From contig NC_092562.1 of the NCBI RefSeq assembly GCF_037975245.1, forward strand, positions 9,713,001 through 9,777,000: a stretch of DNA of 64,000 nucleotides. The letters are read 5' to 3'. The number at the start of each line of letters is the position of its first letter. The first letter of the stretch is position 1. Source of the DNA: Apostichopus japonicus. Taxonomy: Eukaryota; Echinodermata; Holothuroidea; Aspidochirotida; Stichopodidae. Below the pieces are notes generated by a model. That model saw nothing but the letters and a program-made list of their open reading frames with translations, did not search any database and had not been told where the DNA came from. Below, piece by piece: positions 45,770-57,500 of this stretch. A program made the position numbers and the translations under genes.

Positions 45770-48315
45770 GTCTATTGTCATGGCTCTCTGATGGGCATTT
45801 CAAGAACATTATTCTCTCAGGAGATTTCAACTGCCCTGATATTGATTGGTATAACAACTGTCTCAGACCCAATGCCCAGGATAGGGAGGTCCAGCAAGCT
45901 CTTTTAGATCTTGCTAGTGATCATGAACTGGTCCAAGTTCACGACCTGCCAACTAGAGGTGCAAGTAGACTAGATCTTGTGTTCACCAACAATCCTACAC
46001 TGATCAAGTCCTCTATGAATATCCCAGGTATATCTGACCATGACATCTTGGTCACAGACTCTGTCTTGTAGCCTACTTACGTCAAACAGAAGCGTAGGAA
46101 GGTCTTTGTTTGTTCTAAAGCTAACTGGGCTGGGATCAAAATAGATGCTAATTCCATTAGTGCTCACATTACTAAGCTTTATAATGATGGTACTGACATT
46201 GTGGAACTCTGGGAGACATTTAAAACTGCTATTTTGCAGTCTATTGCAAAACATGTCCCTTCTAAGACCAGTAAACCAAAAGGTCAATTGCCCTGGCTCA
46301 ACCTCGACTTGAGAAGATTGCTCAGACAAGAGCAAAAACTTTATAATAAAGAAAAAGTAACAAATGATTGGTCTAGGTATAGAACGCACCAAAAGCTTTG
46401 CAAAGTGCAAATGAAACAGGCAGAACAGGACTATATCAATAATACGATAATAGATGGAATTGCAAACCAGAATAACAAACCTTTCTGGAAATATATAAAA
46501 TCTAAAAGAAGTGACAATATTGGGACCTCTCCCCTTAAACAAAACGGTAACCTCGTTTGTGAAGCCTCTAGGAAGGCCAAAATATTACTAAACCAATTTT
46601 CGTCAGTCTTCACCACAGAGACCTGTGGAGATGCGACCTTTGATCCTTGGAGGAACTTAACTTCGTTACCCCCTCTTGTTATCACAAGTGATGGGGTTGC
46701 TAAATTGTTGGAGAACATCAATACTTCAAAAGCTAGTGGTGCTGATAACCTTCCAAATATCTATCTCAAGACTTGCGCACAACAGCTAGCACCAGGACTT
46801 TCTCTGATATTTTACAATTCGGTTGTCACTGGTCAGCTTCCTGAGGACTGGCGGAATACAATTGTGGCACCTATATATTCAAAAAAGGGAATGTCCACCT
46901 GGCTGGAAACTATCGTCCTGTCTCTCTGACATCAGTTATCTCCAAGTTACTTGAACAAATCATCTGTAAACATGTCTTGGGTCACTTGGATCGGAATAAC
47001 ATCCTGACATCCATGAACCATGGTTTCCGTAAAGGATTTTCTTGTGAGACTCAACTTCTAGTAACAATGGATGATTTACTTAAACATTATGACAGAAATA
47101 CACAAATTGATGTTATCATATTAGACTTCTCTAAGGCCTTCGATACAGTTCCACATAAAAAGCTGTTGAATAAGCTAGAGGGCTATGGCATAAATGGTAG
47201 CATCTTTAAGTGGATTGATTCCTTCCTGACTCAGCGGAAAATGTCTGTGGCTGTTGATGGTGAATTCTCTGAGTGGACTCCTGTTCTCTCTGGTGTCCCC
47301 CAGGGGGACAGTTCTTGGTCCCTTGCTTTTTCTTTGTCATATAAATGACCTCCCTGATTGTGTCTCGTCACAAGTGAGATTGTTTGCTGATGATTGCCTT
47401 TTCTATAGGCCTATAAGGAAACAGAGTGATCATATTGCGCTACAACAAGATTTGGAGAATTAAGTCTCTTGGGCTGATGCTTGGGGAATGAGTTTCAACT
47501 CTGAGAAATGTTACTTGTTGAGTAGTAGAAATAAGTCAACACATTTTTATAGCATATACTGTAGGATAAAATCTTGAAACAAGGAAATCATAATCCTTAC
47601 CTGGGAGTTATCATCTCTGATGACTTCAAATGGAGTACCCATATAAGTAAAAAAGCTGCTAAAGCTAGCTCCATGTTGGGTTTGCTAAAGAGAAACCTCA
47701 AACGTTGTCCTGTGGAATGTAAGAAACTCTGCTATACATCTCTGGTGAGAAGTAGCTTGGAATATGCTTCCATAATTTGGGATCCTTACCAACAAGGGGA
47801 CATTAATCGCTTGGAAAGAATCCAACGTAGAGCTGCTCGCTTTATTAGCGGTGACTATACTTCCCGGGAGGAAGGGTTTATGACTAGACTGCTCGAAGAA
47901 CTAGAACTCCCAACACTTGAAAACCGTAGAAAAAGTGATAAATTATGTACTCTCTACAAGATTATGAATGACCAATTCCCAGCTATTCAACAGGATCATT
48001 ACCTCACTGCCCTTCCCACTAGGAGACGGATCATGCCTACGCAGTTTAAAGATTGTGCTGCGGATAACATAATTAGGAATCAAGTCAACAATAATAGTAA
48101 AGCCCTTAAGTATATTCATTGTAAGACCCCCCAGTAAAAGCATTCTTTTTTTCCCTCTGCCATTGCTGGTTGGAATAAGTTGTATGATGAGCAGGTGTGC
48201 GTGCAGAGCATCGACACATTTAGGTGTCGTCTGGCGTGCCGCTAGTGCTGTCTATCTCCCCGTTGCGCTTTTGCCCTATGGGTTTCTGCAACGTATTAAG
48301 AAGAAGAAGATGCAG
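45770..48315 (+). mobile_element. 5'-truncated, inactivated CR1/Jockey-type LINE
   Basis: A non-LTR retrotransposon that starts inside its endonuclease (NIILSGDFNCPDIDW; later SRLDLVFTNN and SDHDILVTD). It continues into the RT (DFSKAFDTVPHKKLL, SGVPQG, GPLLFLCHINDLPD, LFADDCLF) and a C-terminal region (PYLGVIISDDFKWSTHIS, LEYASIIWDPY, RRAARFI). The FADD catalytic motif is intact. The reading frame is broken by TAG at 46069-46071, a frameshift in the A-run near 46880-46890, another in the C/G run near 47299-47310, TAA at 47461, a shift near 47560 and another in the C-run near 48130. The 3' end has an AAGAAGAAGAAG tail (about 48297-48312). No target duplication was identified. Confidence 0.85.
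45775..48243 (+). pseudogene. LINE endonuclease/reverse transcriptase ORF2 pseudogene
   Basis: Coding part of the LINE above, in pieces: 45775-46071 (endonuclease C-terminal half), 46201-46929 (linker and RT start, same frame after the stop), 46977-47348 (RT blocks), 47254-47463 (catalytic FADD block, shifted frame) and 47574-48137 (thumb and C-terminal region). Lesions fall mainly in homopolymer runs, so either real decay or assembly error in homopolymers could contribute. The two nonsense codons argue for real decay. Confidence 0.8.
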
Positions 48316-51300
48316 AAGGCTAAGTGAGATGGGTTGGCAAAGGCTACAGCATCGTATCTCTCATTTCAACTGCCATGACCTCCGTTTGAACTGCCATGAC
48401 CTCCTTTTGAAGAAACCTTTCTATTGCTCACTGTATATTTTCAAGTAATATTTTGTCAATTACCAAAAAAATTAAAACACATTGTATCGTTTTGAAAATC
48501 CTCTTGCATCAACACCATAAAATGTTACAATCATAATGTTAATTTCTAAGAGTACAGTACCTCGGCCTGCATGTTGCAGTCCATGTCACAGGCCTCCACA
48601 AAAAAAGTAGCTTATAGTTATATGTAGAATCCACTCGACTGTAGGTAAAATTTGTGCAGCTGAAACTCAGTTGCATGTTTAGTTTTAAAGGATTACTTCC
48701 TATAATTTCCGATGATTGGATTGGCTAATAGTCTGCCACGAACATTCTTATATCTTCTAGTTATCATCGCACACAAAATTTTTGTCGAACATCATTTCCT
48801 TGCAACAATAATTTTGCAATGCAAAGGTATACCGTCTATGTTATTTCTCAACCGTTCAGCTCGGACTAGAATCATAGGGTAAGAAAGTAGCACCCTTTCC
48901 ACACCCTTTCACAATGAATATTTTTGGCCGTCACGGTGGAAGTCGGTGAGTCATCAGAGACCACCAAACGGAAATGGCACGGCAATTACCATGATAATAA
49001 TAATAAGCAAATATTTATAGAGCGCTTTATGCAAAGGCCTCAAAGCGCTTAAAACAAGTACACAAATATGCAAGACAAATCACTGTAAATTTGGGAATAA
49101 TAGTGTTTTTAAGAGATGCTTAAAGCAGTCAACCGATGGTGCATTGCGAATTGAAAATGGTAGATTGTTCCAGAGATAGTTACGCACATGTACACAGCGA
49201 CTGGAACGCTCCCTGTAATGCAAGAAGTTTACTGTGACTTCAACTTGAAACGCGTAGTGCTATTGGCGGACGACTCTGAACATGATGAAAACCAACTTAC
49301 AAGCCAAGTTCAAAATGCTATGAAAGTTTTCTTCTTGACCAATCTGAATGGACGTTAACTGTGTGAATCATTTAGCTATTTGCAGGTGCAAAACGTATGG
49401 GGATTTTCTGTGTGTGGTGCTTGTTAACGGAGTGCAATTCTTCCGTTCAAAATTATTAAGAAAAACATTGAAATATTAAAACACCGCTCAATTATAGTGG
49501 CTGATAGCTTCACTTAAATGATTTTGGTGACGTATTGGACTGAATTCAAGATAAGTGGTTCATTTGGCACTTGGGCAATGAAAATATATATTCTTATGAG
49601 ACTATTAAACTGTACAGAAACCATATAACATTACAGTACATCAAGTCACAACCTTGGTATGCTGTTGTGTTTAATAATGACTTACTGTACCATGGCGAGA
49701 ACTTACTAGTTTAAACTGAAAGGTAACATATGAGAAAATTAGCGAATATTATTAGCAATCCAAAACTATCTGTAAACTTGAAAAGGAAATGTCAATGACT
49801 CAAAAACGGGTGTAATAATCTTTTCATTTATATATATACATTCGGTACTGTATATCACCTATTGGCCTATACATGAGGGTAACTGCAATACATATAACCG
49901 GAAAGTAGGCCAACACTGATAGTGACTAGTTGAAGTTCGATCGATTGTCAATGCCAGGAAGCTTTTGTCAGGAACAAGTTTACCGTGAAACAACAAAATG
50001 TTTTTCATTTTGTTCATTAAGGAAGTCCACTTTCCACATGTATCTTTGATATCATAGACAGGTTGTCATTAACTGGAGTGTCAGCTGAGAGCTAATCAGT
50101 CAGGCGTAACATGTGAAAATGTGAACTATAAGCTTGCGCAATAGTGCACGCTATGCTGACATTGATGAGATTGGCAATTTTCCCGATGAGTGTCTGAGAA
50201 CTACCGATCATGCTTGACAATGTAAATTATGGTGTTACACAAAAGATAGGTCTATCGCTGCCAAATTACCCACTTCAAGTACATTTTGGTAACCATCCTA
50301 TCACAAACACTACGACAAAATATGTTAATAATGAAAAGAATTTTTTTCTTCATATTTTAGATTTCTCACAGGTATATTGCAGAAATCGTCCAAATTTAAT
50401 ATCGAAAAGTTGGTTAGATGTTAGCAGGCACACTACAATTGTCCAGTTCATGCATTGAGCTATGATTTTGGTTCAACCTTGAGTTTTAATACTATTGTCC
50501 TAGAACTCGACTGCCGGAGACCTTATGATTTGTCGATAGGCCTAACCCATTTTCTGTTCAAAGTACCACATTTGTGCCAAATTGACTGACTCAATGTCGT
50601 GCAGTGATATTTATGTGATAAGGCCTACGCTTAGGACTTTGGAAATTCAATGCATTTTGTTTAACCTAGGCCTCAAAGCTAATTGCGTCCACTCAGTAAG
50701 ACTTCCGCCCCTACGTTTGGCAAAGGAAACAATGTGTTCTATTATTCCATAAGAACATGCAATACTCAGAACTTTCTTAACCCTACTCACCGATGTTGGC
50801 TAGTGCAGCATGTGTATGTTGTAACGGCAGTGTCATTAGTTGTAAGATTCAGAAAACAAGCAAGTGTCACTATCACTACCAAGACACAGTAACAAGTATA
50901 TGGAACCAATTACTAGGAGACTCTAGAGATAGAAATAATATGCCCATGGAGAGAGTCCACCCAGCTGTAGCTGCCATAGCATAGACAATTTCCTGAGATA
51001 GGCATATGATATGCTATACTCCCAGTGGTGTCAAAGTGTGGACAGAAAATGTTGTCATTTTCAAAGTGCATTATTTGTACTTGGAGCTATTCCAAACTCT
51101 AAAAGGAGATTGCTACAAATTTTGTCATGATTAAACTTTGTGGCTATAGGTTCCCTGTCATAATATTCAGAAACTTTCACGGATGAATTTTGTGAATTAT
51201 TGCAAAACCTGACCCGTGTTTCGGACATCACTTTTTCCGTCCACATTTTGTATACCAATTGTTGAGTGACCTAGTTTGGGATTTAATACCAAATGTCAGA

Positions 51301-53460
51301 AGTGGTGTGATTTAGTTATACTGTTATAATTATAACAATATAAGGTTCATGTCAATTCAGTCACATTTTATTTTCACAATGAAGTTAAACAATGTTGGAA
51401 AGTTTTACCCTCCACATTTTTTTGAAAAAAAATCATGTAGCACATATTATATGAAGTTTGTTTATACCTACATTAAACAGTACAGTTAACCGACTGTTTT
51501 GTTCAGATAATATAGGCATAAGTACAGTACTCCCTCAATTAAAGTATGTACAAGACATATTTCCAATCATATGTCTTGATTTTATAACCACTTACACTTT
51601 TCCGTCCATGTTTGAGATGTCCGAAACACTGGTGATGTGCAGAAAAACAAAACATTAATATTGCTTGAAAAAAAGACACAATCATTAACCACTTCATACA
51701 GTATATTATGACACATACTATTGCTGCAAACATACATGCTGCACAACTCAAAACTTAGTCAATCATGCCAAATGTAGCAAAATAATTCAACAATATGTTT
51801 TCGACATCACCATGTGTTTCAGACACCTTTGTGAATCTAATATATTGTAGAAATAGCACTAGTTTCAACTAAATGGTCAAAGTGGTTGAAGTTAGTGTAC
51901 AACTTGTGCAAGAGTAAACAAATTTCCTACAACAGAATAATTCTTAACCTTGTTGTCATTTTAACTATACATTTCACCTTACTGTCAACTTGTGACAAGT
52001 CTAAAGGATACAGTATATCCTATGCTTGGGCCTGAATGTTATTGGAAACATCAGAATTACATAAAATGTTCAAATCTGACCTTATTAACAATACACATTT
52101 CCATCATTTAGTACTGTACTAGTAAAACTGACCCATTTTGACTAATTTACTGTAGCATCAGAGTGACGTCACTATGTATACATACAGTAGTTATGCTATG
52201 ATTGTCTGCTACAATAGCTTGAAACACGCTCATTGAATCTGCTTGGGATGTTTGTTTTCCGAAATTCATCAGCAAACACACATTGAGACTTTAATATAAA
52301 ATAACAACAATATTCCCAAGTGTAACACAATGCATTGACACACTCATTTTAAATGAGGAATATCGGCAATTTATGGATTTTCACACTTTTTTTTTACCTA
52401 AAATATGATTACCTAAGTAGTTTTAGTCTGGTTGATTCCGATTCATAAATTGATATTAGATATTAGTACTGTTATTTATTAAGAGTAGACATTCTTTATT
52501 GTTATTTGAAAAAGTGTTACCTTTGGCAACAAATTTTGGGCACCTTAATGTGAACAGACCCATATGTCAAACAATGATCGTTGAAAGTGGGAAATCAGTA
52601 TTGCTACTTAGACTTAACAACATACTGTTATGTTCATTGATCACTGAATATGCATAAATGTTCACAGACAATGGGTGAGCCAATCAAATCACAGGAAAAC
52701 TCTGGAAAAGCCCCATTGACTATTTTAAGCATGAAAATTTCTTTAATAGAATGTTGTTAACTCTATATCAGAGCATTGCAACTTGCAGTTGACGGCTAGT
52801 TTTAATTTTTTTCAAACAATTATCTGTAGGAGTGGAAGAAGTTTTTGGTTCCTTTGAGAAGAAGGTTTGGTTCTTTTGAGAAGAAAGAAAAGTGTTCATT
52901 CAATAGAAATGTTTTGTTGTGTTTTGCATATAGGCCTAGTTGTGAGTGTGTACAGGTATTCGGGATTTGTTTCTCACAATAAAAAGAAGAAACAAGTTTA
53001 CGTTCATGCTCGGTGGGACTCGAGCAATCTGAAGATTTTGTGTCCCTGGCTAAACTCTTGCACCTCTGACGCAGAATCCTGCGTTTGTAATATCACTGTC
53101 TTCTCTGTAATTGCAAGTCTGTAATGAATGTAGAGAAAAACAAATATGGCTAAAGAAAATTATTATGCATGTGCACCCATATGATAGTTGATTGATAGCT
53201 AAGTAGTCATTGAAGTTAAAGAGAAACCAATCAAATCATTGGAAGTGCACCCTTGAAATCCAAATCTCTGTTGCAGCTAACTTGCTTTCAATTCATTATT
53301 TTGAGGAAATAAATATATGTTTAAGTTCAATTGTGTGTTTGGGACATGTTTTGTTTAACTTGTGAGTATGTGTGTCTTTAAACCTGTTCTATCTTGGAAA
53401 GAGTAAAAACCCAGGATCCCTCTTTTCCTAACAATTCTGTGTGAAGTGATTGACTTATTG
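48316..53460. other. Intergenic or 5' intronic DNA upstream of the TUT gene
   Basis: No coding sequence recognised. It contains a dispersed repeat at 49000-49250 and scattered inverted wording with GTGTTTCGGACATC (51210, 51617 inverted, 51820). Untranslated first exon(s) of the downstream TUT gene may lie here but cannot be placed. Confidence 0.35.
49000..49250. repeat. Dispersed repeat with paired GCGCTT words
   Basis: Starts with (AAT)n, then GCAAATATTTATAGAGCGCTTT...CCTCAAAGCGCTT, followed by TTTAAGAGATGCTTAAAG and AATGGTAGATTGTTCCAGAG. The head resembles the middle of the 31.5-kb repeat, so the family is dispersed. The class (SINE or LINE tail) is unclear. Confidence 0.55.
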
Positions 53461-53468
53461 TGGTTTAC

Positions 53469-53679
53469 GGGGGGGGGGGGGGGGGGGGGGGGGTGGGGGG
53501 GCAGATCTTAGAGTAGCTTATAATCATGTTCATCCACCTCATTGTGTTGTTTTTTCCCCATTTTCACAGTTTACTAGTGCTCCGGGAGGGTGGGGGGCAG
53601 GAAAGAAGATCTTAGATTACCTTAAACAGTAATCATGTTACTCCACCTCATTCTGTTTTTATTTTTTCCATTTTCACAG
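53469..53679 (+). repeat. Poly-G tract and duplicated 3' splice-site region
   Basis: An uninterrupted run of 25 Gs (53469-53493) and, after one T, seven more. It is followed by two copies of a 110-bp unit, each containing AGATCTTAGA, AATCATGTT, CCACCTCATT and a T-rich tract ending CCATTTTCACAG|TTTAC. The AGs are at 53568-53569 and 53678-53679, so both could serve as acceptors for the first TUT coding exon. Confidence 0.85.
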
Positions 53680-54558
53680 TTTACAACTCTCTAGTGCTCC
53701 CAAGACTGTCATCAAATGGAGAGCAGTCACAAGCCACCAGCAGGAAGGCCAAAGGCTGTTCCTAAGCAGCCACCGGCTGGCCTCCCTGACATCGGTCTGT
53801 TAGAGATCACCAATGAAAAAAGTAGAGCGAAAACAAACGAGAGCAAGTCCAGTAGACCCCCGGGATCAAAGGAAAAATCAAAGTCAGGCCAAACTAGTGG
53901 GGGTGGTGGTGGTGGTGGTGGTGGTCGTGGTGGTGGTGGTGGTCGTCATAGTGGCAGTGGCGGTCCTGGGAGGGGTGGCAGTAGTGGTACAGACACAAGG
54001 CAGAATGGTGCAATGCGAAACAATTACAGACCTCCTCGAATGGTACGAGGAGGAAACAGTACAAAGAATAACGGGCATGGATTCCAGAGCAGGGGTGAAG
54101 GGTCAAGGGGACACCTAGGGCCAGGTCCGAACCAACCCTATTATGCCAATCAAAAGAGGAGGGATGGAAAACCTAAAGGAAACCCACCAATTGGTGTACC
54201 CAAGGCTCAGAATGAATCCCCACGAAATAACGGCAGGGAAGAAGGGTCTGCAAAAGTAGGTACAAATGGAAACAGAAACAGTGACGGCAATACCGGCGCC
54301 GCAAGGCATAACGTGAAGACGGGTCAAGTTAGGGCAGAGGTGTCGGATGCTCCTAGACCAAACAGGGACAGAAAGAGAGAAGAAAAGACACCAGCAGTAG
54401 GCGCAAGTGCTGCGTCTGTAGGACACGAACAGAAGGACCAGGTTAAAGACGATAGGTCCGGCGTAGAACCTGACAAGTTGACTATATCACAAGAAGAGGT
54501 AGATAGCTTGCTGGAAGGGAAGGAGCTCAAAAGAATGGGTATCTTTAAATTGCAGAAG
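53680..54558 (+). CDS. TUT4: TUT first coding exon
   Basis: Acceptor CATTTTCACAG. An in-frame TAG (53692-53694) precedes ATG 53716, which supports this start. The 281 encoded residues are hydrophilic and Pro/Gly/Arg/Asn-rich, with a (GGT)n-encoded polyglycine/GRGG tract at about 53895-53975, an RGG-like composition. They end with SLLEGKELKRMGIFKLQK. Donor AAG|GTAAGT. N-terminal disorder is usual in TUT4/7, but the polyglycine is lineage-specific as far as I can tell. Confidence 0.85.
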
Positions 54559-57500
54559 GTAAGTAAGGCACATGTCCCTTTGTCTTGCGACTGTACTCTG
54601 TTGTCTGGAAGGGCAGTGAGGAGAGAAAGTGTCAATTAACGTAGTTATCGACTTCCAATCAGACTCATCTGTATCCATGCTTGACATCGATTCTTATTTC
54701 TAAATTTTTAAATTTTGTAAAAAAAAATAATAATAATAATTTCAAATCCACATAAATTGGTAACACTTTATCACTGCACACCCACTCACCCACTGCTTAG
54801 TCGATACCCACTTCTTCCCAAGGTACCATTCTGAAGAAGTTCTACAGAGCTCTACGTTTACCTTGTCTGTCTTTCATCCACCTGTATCTAGCTGATTTTC
54901 ATTGTTAGTGTTATACTATGTGTACCAATGGAAACATTCAACTGTGGTGGTATGAGTGCAATAACCATCTGCAAGACCAGATAGATTTTTTTTTCAAGAT
55001 GAAGTTACTGTATGCTCCATGAATCAATCTTTCATTTTTGTAACCAATAAAGAAACACTTACAATAAGGAAAGTGTAAATATCCCCAAAACAAATACAAA
55101 TGGAATGAAGGTTTGATAAAATTCTATTTAAAAAGGAAGGAAAACGGCAAATTTTGGTATTAACAAAAAATGTGACAGGAATGTTAATATATACTGTATG
55201 GAAAGTACTAGTGCGTTTGTAGAAGCCTGAGGGGGAGACAGTTTAGAAGCACCCATCGTAGCATAGCCACGAACAGATCAAGTTGTGAGTGTCAACCTCA
55301 GAATGTTAAACAGAATCTGCATTCTGATGGATTTGTCTTTGTTTGTTTACAAAACTCAACAGGCCAGACAGTTTCTACGAAACCTTTTCCAGGGGTGGCA
55401 GTTTTGTACTGTACTGTGGGCTTTTCTTCTTTGGAACTTTTGTTTCACTCTGTATGGATTAAACTTGAATCATTTGAACAGTCTTCATCTTTCCTTTCTC
55501 TTCTATCGACAGAGGAAACCAAAGTATCCCAAAGCCAAGTATTTTTGTAGATTATGTAACTATCACATGGACACCCTCGAAGACTGCGAAGACCACGCCA
55601 GCCAAACGAGACATAAGAGACTTATGAAGGTACAGAGTGTAAAGTCAATCTTCAATTGAAATCTTACGTCAGGGGTTCCCTAACTGGGGGAATGAACCCC
55701 CAGGGGGTGCGTGAGTCCATCCCAGGGGGTTTGTGAGATTTTTCTGAAAGTCAAAACTAGAGTACATTTTGTTGAACTAAAATCTGATATATCATATCAT
55801 TTAGTAATGTACAAAAGTCGTACCTATCGACAAACTCTTTTCGCGTTCGATACGCATATGTTGCCATAGTAGTACCGTACCTTGCATGTGATAAATAACT
55901 GAATTATGAAACAGACACATGCTGTTATGGGTATTATAGTATAATAATGACTCAGATTGTGTTTCGAAAAGTTGGGGGTTGGTGCACAACTCTGACATCC
56001 ACAGGGGGTTCGTGGGTGGATAAAGTAAGGGAAACCCTGTCTTACATCATTTGAAGAAATCATAAGTTGCTTTGAACTGTTATTTGCAAAGATGTATTCC
56101 ATTTTCATCCATTTCTCTGTTCCCAGTATAATATTTAATCAGGGTTAGAGGGATATATTCCAGTGGCTGAAATTGAATTGCTGAACAAAAGTGCTTGACA
56201 TTTTCTGCAACCTTAGGTTAAAACCACATTTCATACCGTAGCATTCTCTGTACGACAGAGGTATATAGGAATGGGTTTTGGGCAAATTTGGCGATATATA
56301 TTATACTTCTTGCAAACAGCGTGAAGGGAATTCATCAAGGCCATCCAGTTGAGAATGTCATTGTTTTTCATTATAACAATTTCTACAACAGAAGTCCCTT
56401 TTTGATCAAAAGTACAGAGAACTTTGACAGCTATTAAAGCAAACATTTCAAAAGTATCACATTTGAAAAATTAAATTGACAAGAAGATTAACCTAGGAAA
56501 GAGAAGGTTTTTGAAGAATATTTGCCATGATGATATCACAGACCACCTACTGTATAGAGTGATCAACTCTCTAGAAGAATCAATGGTTTAGAGAGTCTGT
56601 TTTCATATGGTAACTCGCTTTAACTTCCTATTCTGCCCTAGAATAAAAGTGTTGCCGATAATTTCAAGACCGTACCAAAGCTATCCGCCTGCCACGCTGA
56701 GGCCCTAACTGCCACCATAGAAGATATCGTTGAAAAAGTTGGACTGACAGATAAGATGATGGCGGAGAGGAGAGAGGTTGCGAGCCGTATCAACGGAGTG
56801 ATTCGAAACAGTATGCCAGGTACTAAAGTCTGTTAGTTTCTCAAGGATAACAAATATAACTCCAAATGTGGCCCTGTTTTTTTGTTGTTGAAAGTTGCCA
56901 TATTTTGATACATACATGATACATGCCAGGGAGAAGAAGGCAAAAGTATACTTCCAAGTACCAATTACTACTTGTTTCACACTGTATGCATTGCAGTGGG
57001 GTACAGAAATGTCTCAACGATAATTTCAACAACAACAACAAAACAAGATGCCAAAGCCTACCTTTTAAATCATATGAATGTCTAGCTTGTAAATATCTTT
57101 CTTGCTTTTTATTTTTTACAGTGTTTGTTTGCATGTTTTAGATGTTTTAATAGTAATTTTCTTATCTTTTGTATTTTTAAGGTTATAAGGACCCATTTGG
57201 AAATGAGCTTTTAGCTTAAAGGGTTATCCTTTGCATGTTATTTTCTTTTTGTTGCATTTAAGTATATTTCCATCTTGTATTTTAAATGTTTCTCTATATG
57301 TGCAATTTTCTTATGTAGATGAAGAATGATTTAATTTGCTGAATAAAATCAAATCAAGTCAACTTTTGGTGCCATGTAGGAGGAGGAGGAGGAGGTGATT
57401 ATTTATTTTTTGTTGTCAAGCCCAAGGAATAGTTGTTGAACATTGACCTATTCCATACATTTGACAGATTGCTTAGTGCAGCTTTACGGTTCATCCGTGA

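Noticed and set aside
45970-46542. 190-codon minus-strand frame
   Set aside because: Shadow of the LINE ORF on the opposite strand; no protein similarity.
51200-51830. Inverted pair of GTGTTTCGGACATC words as a transposon
   Set aside because: Short, scattered and without flanking duplications; boundaries cannot be supported.
53813-54118. Frame with polyvaline overlapping TUT exon 1
   Set aside because: Alternative frame of the (GGT)n tract; the glycine frame is the one that continues into conserved TUT exons.
55285-55512. Extra TUT exon with QARQFLRNLFQ
   Set aside because: No good donor follows, and exon 1 to exon 2 joins in phase without it.
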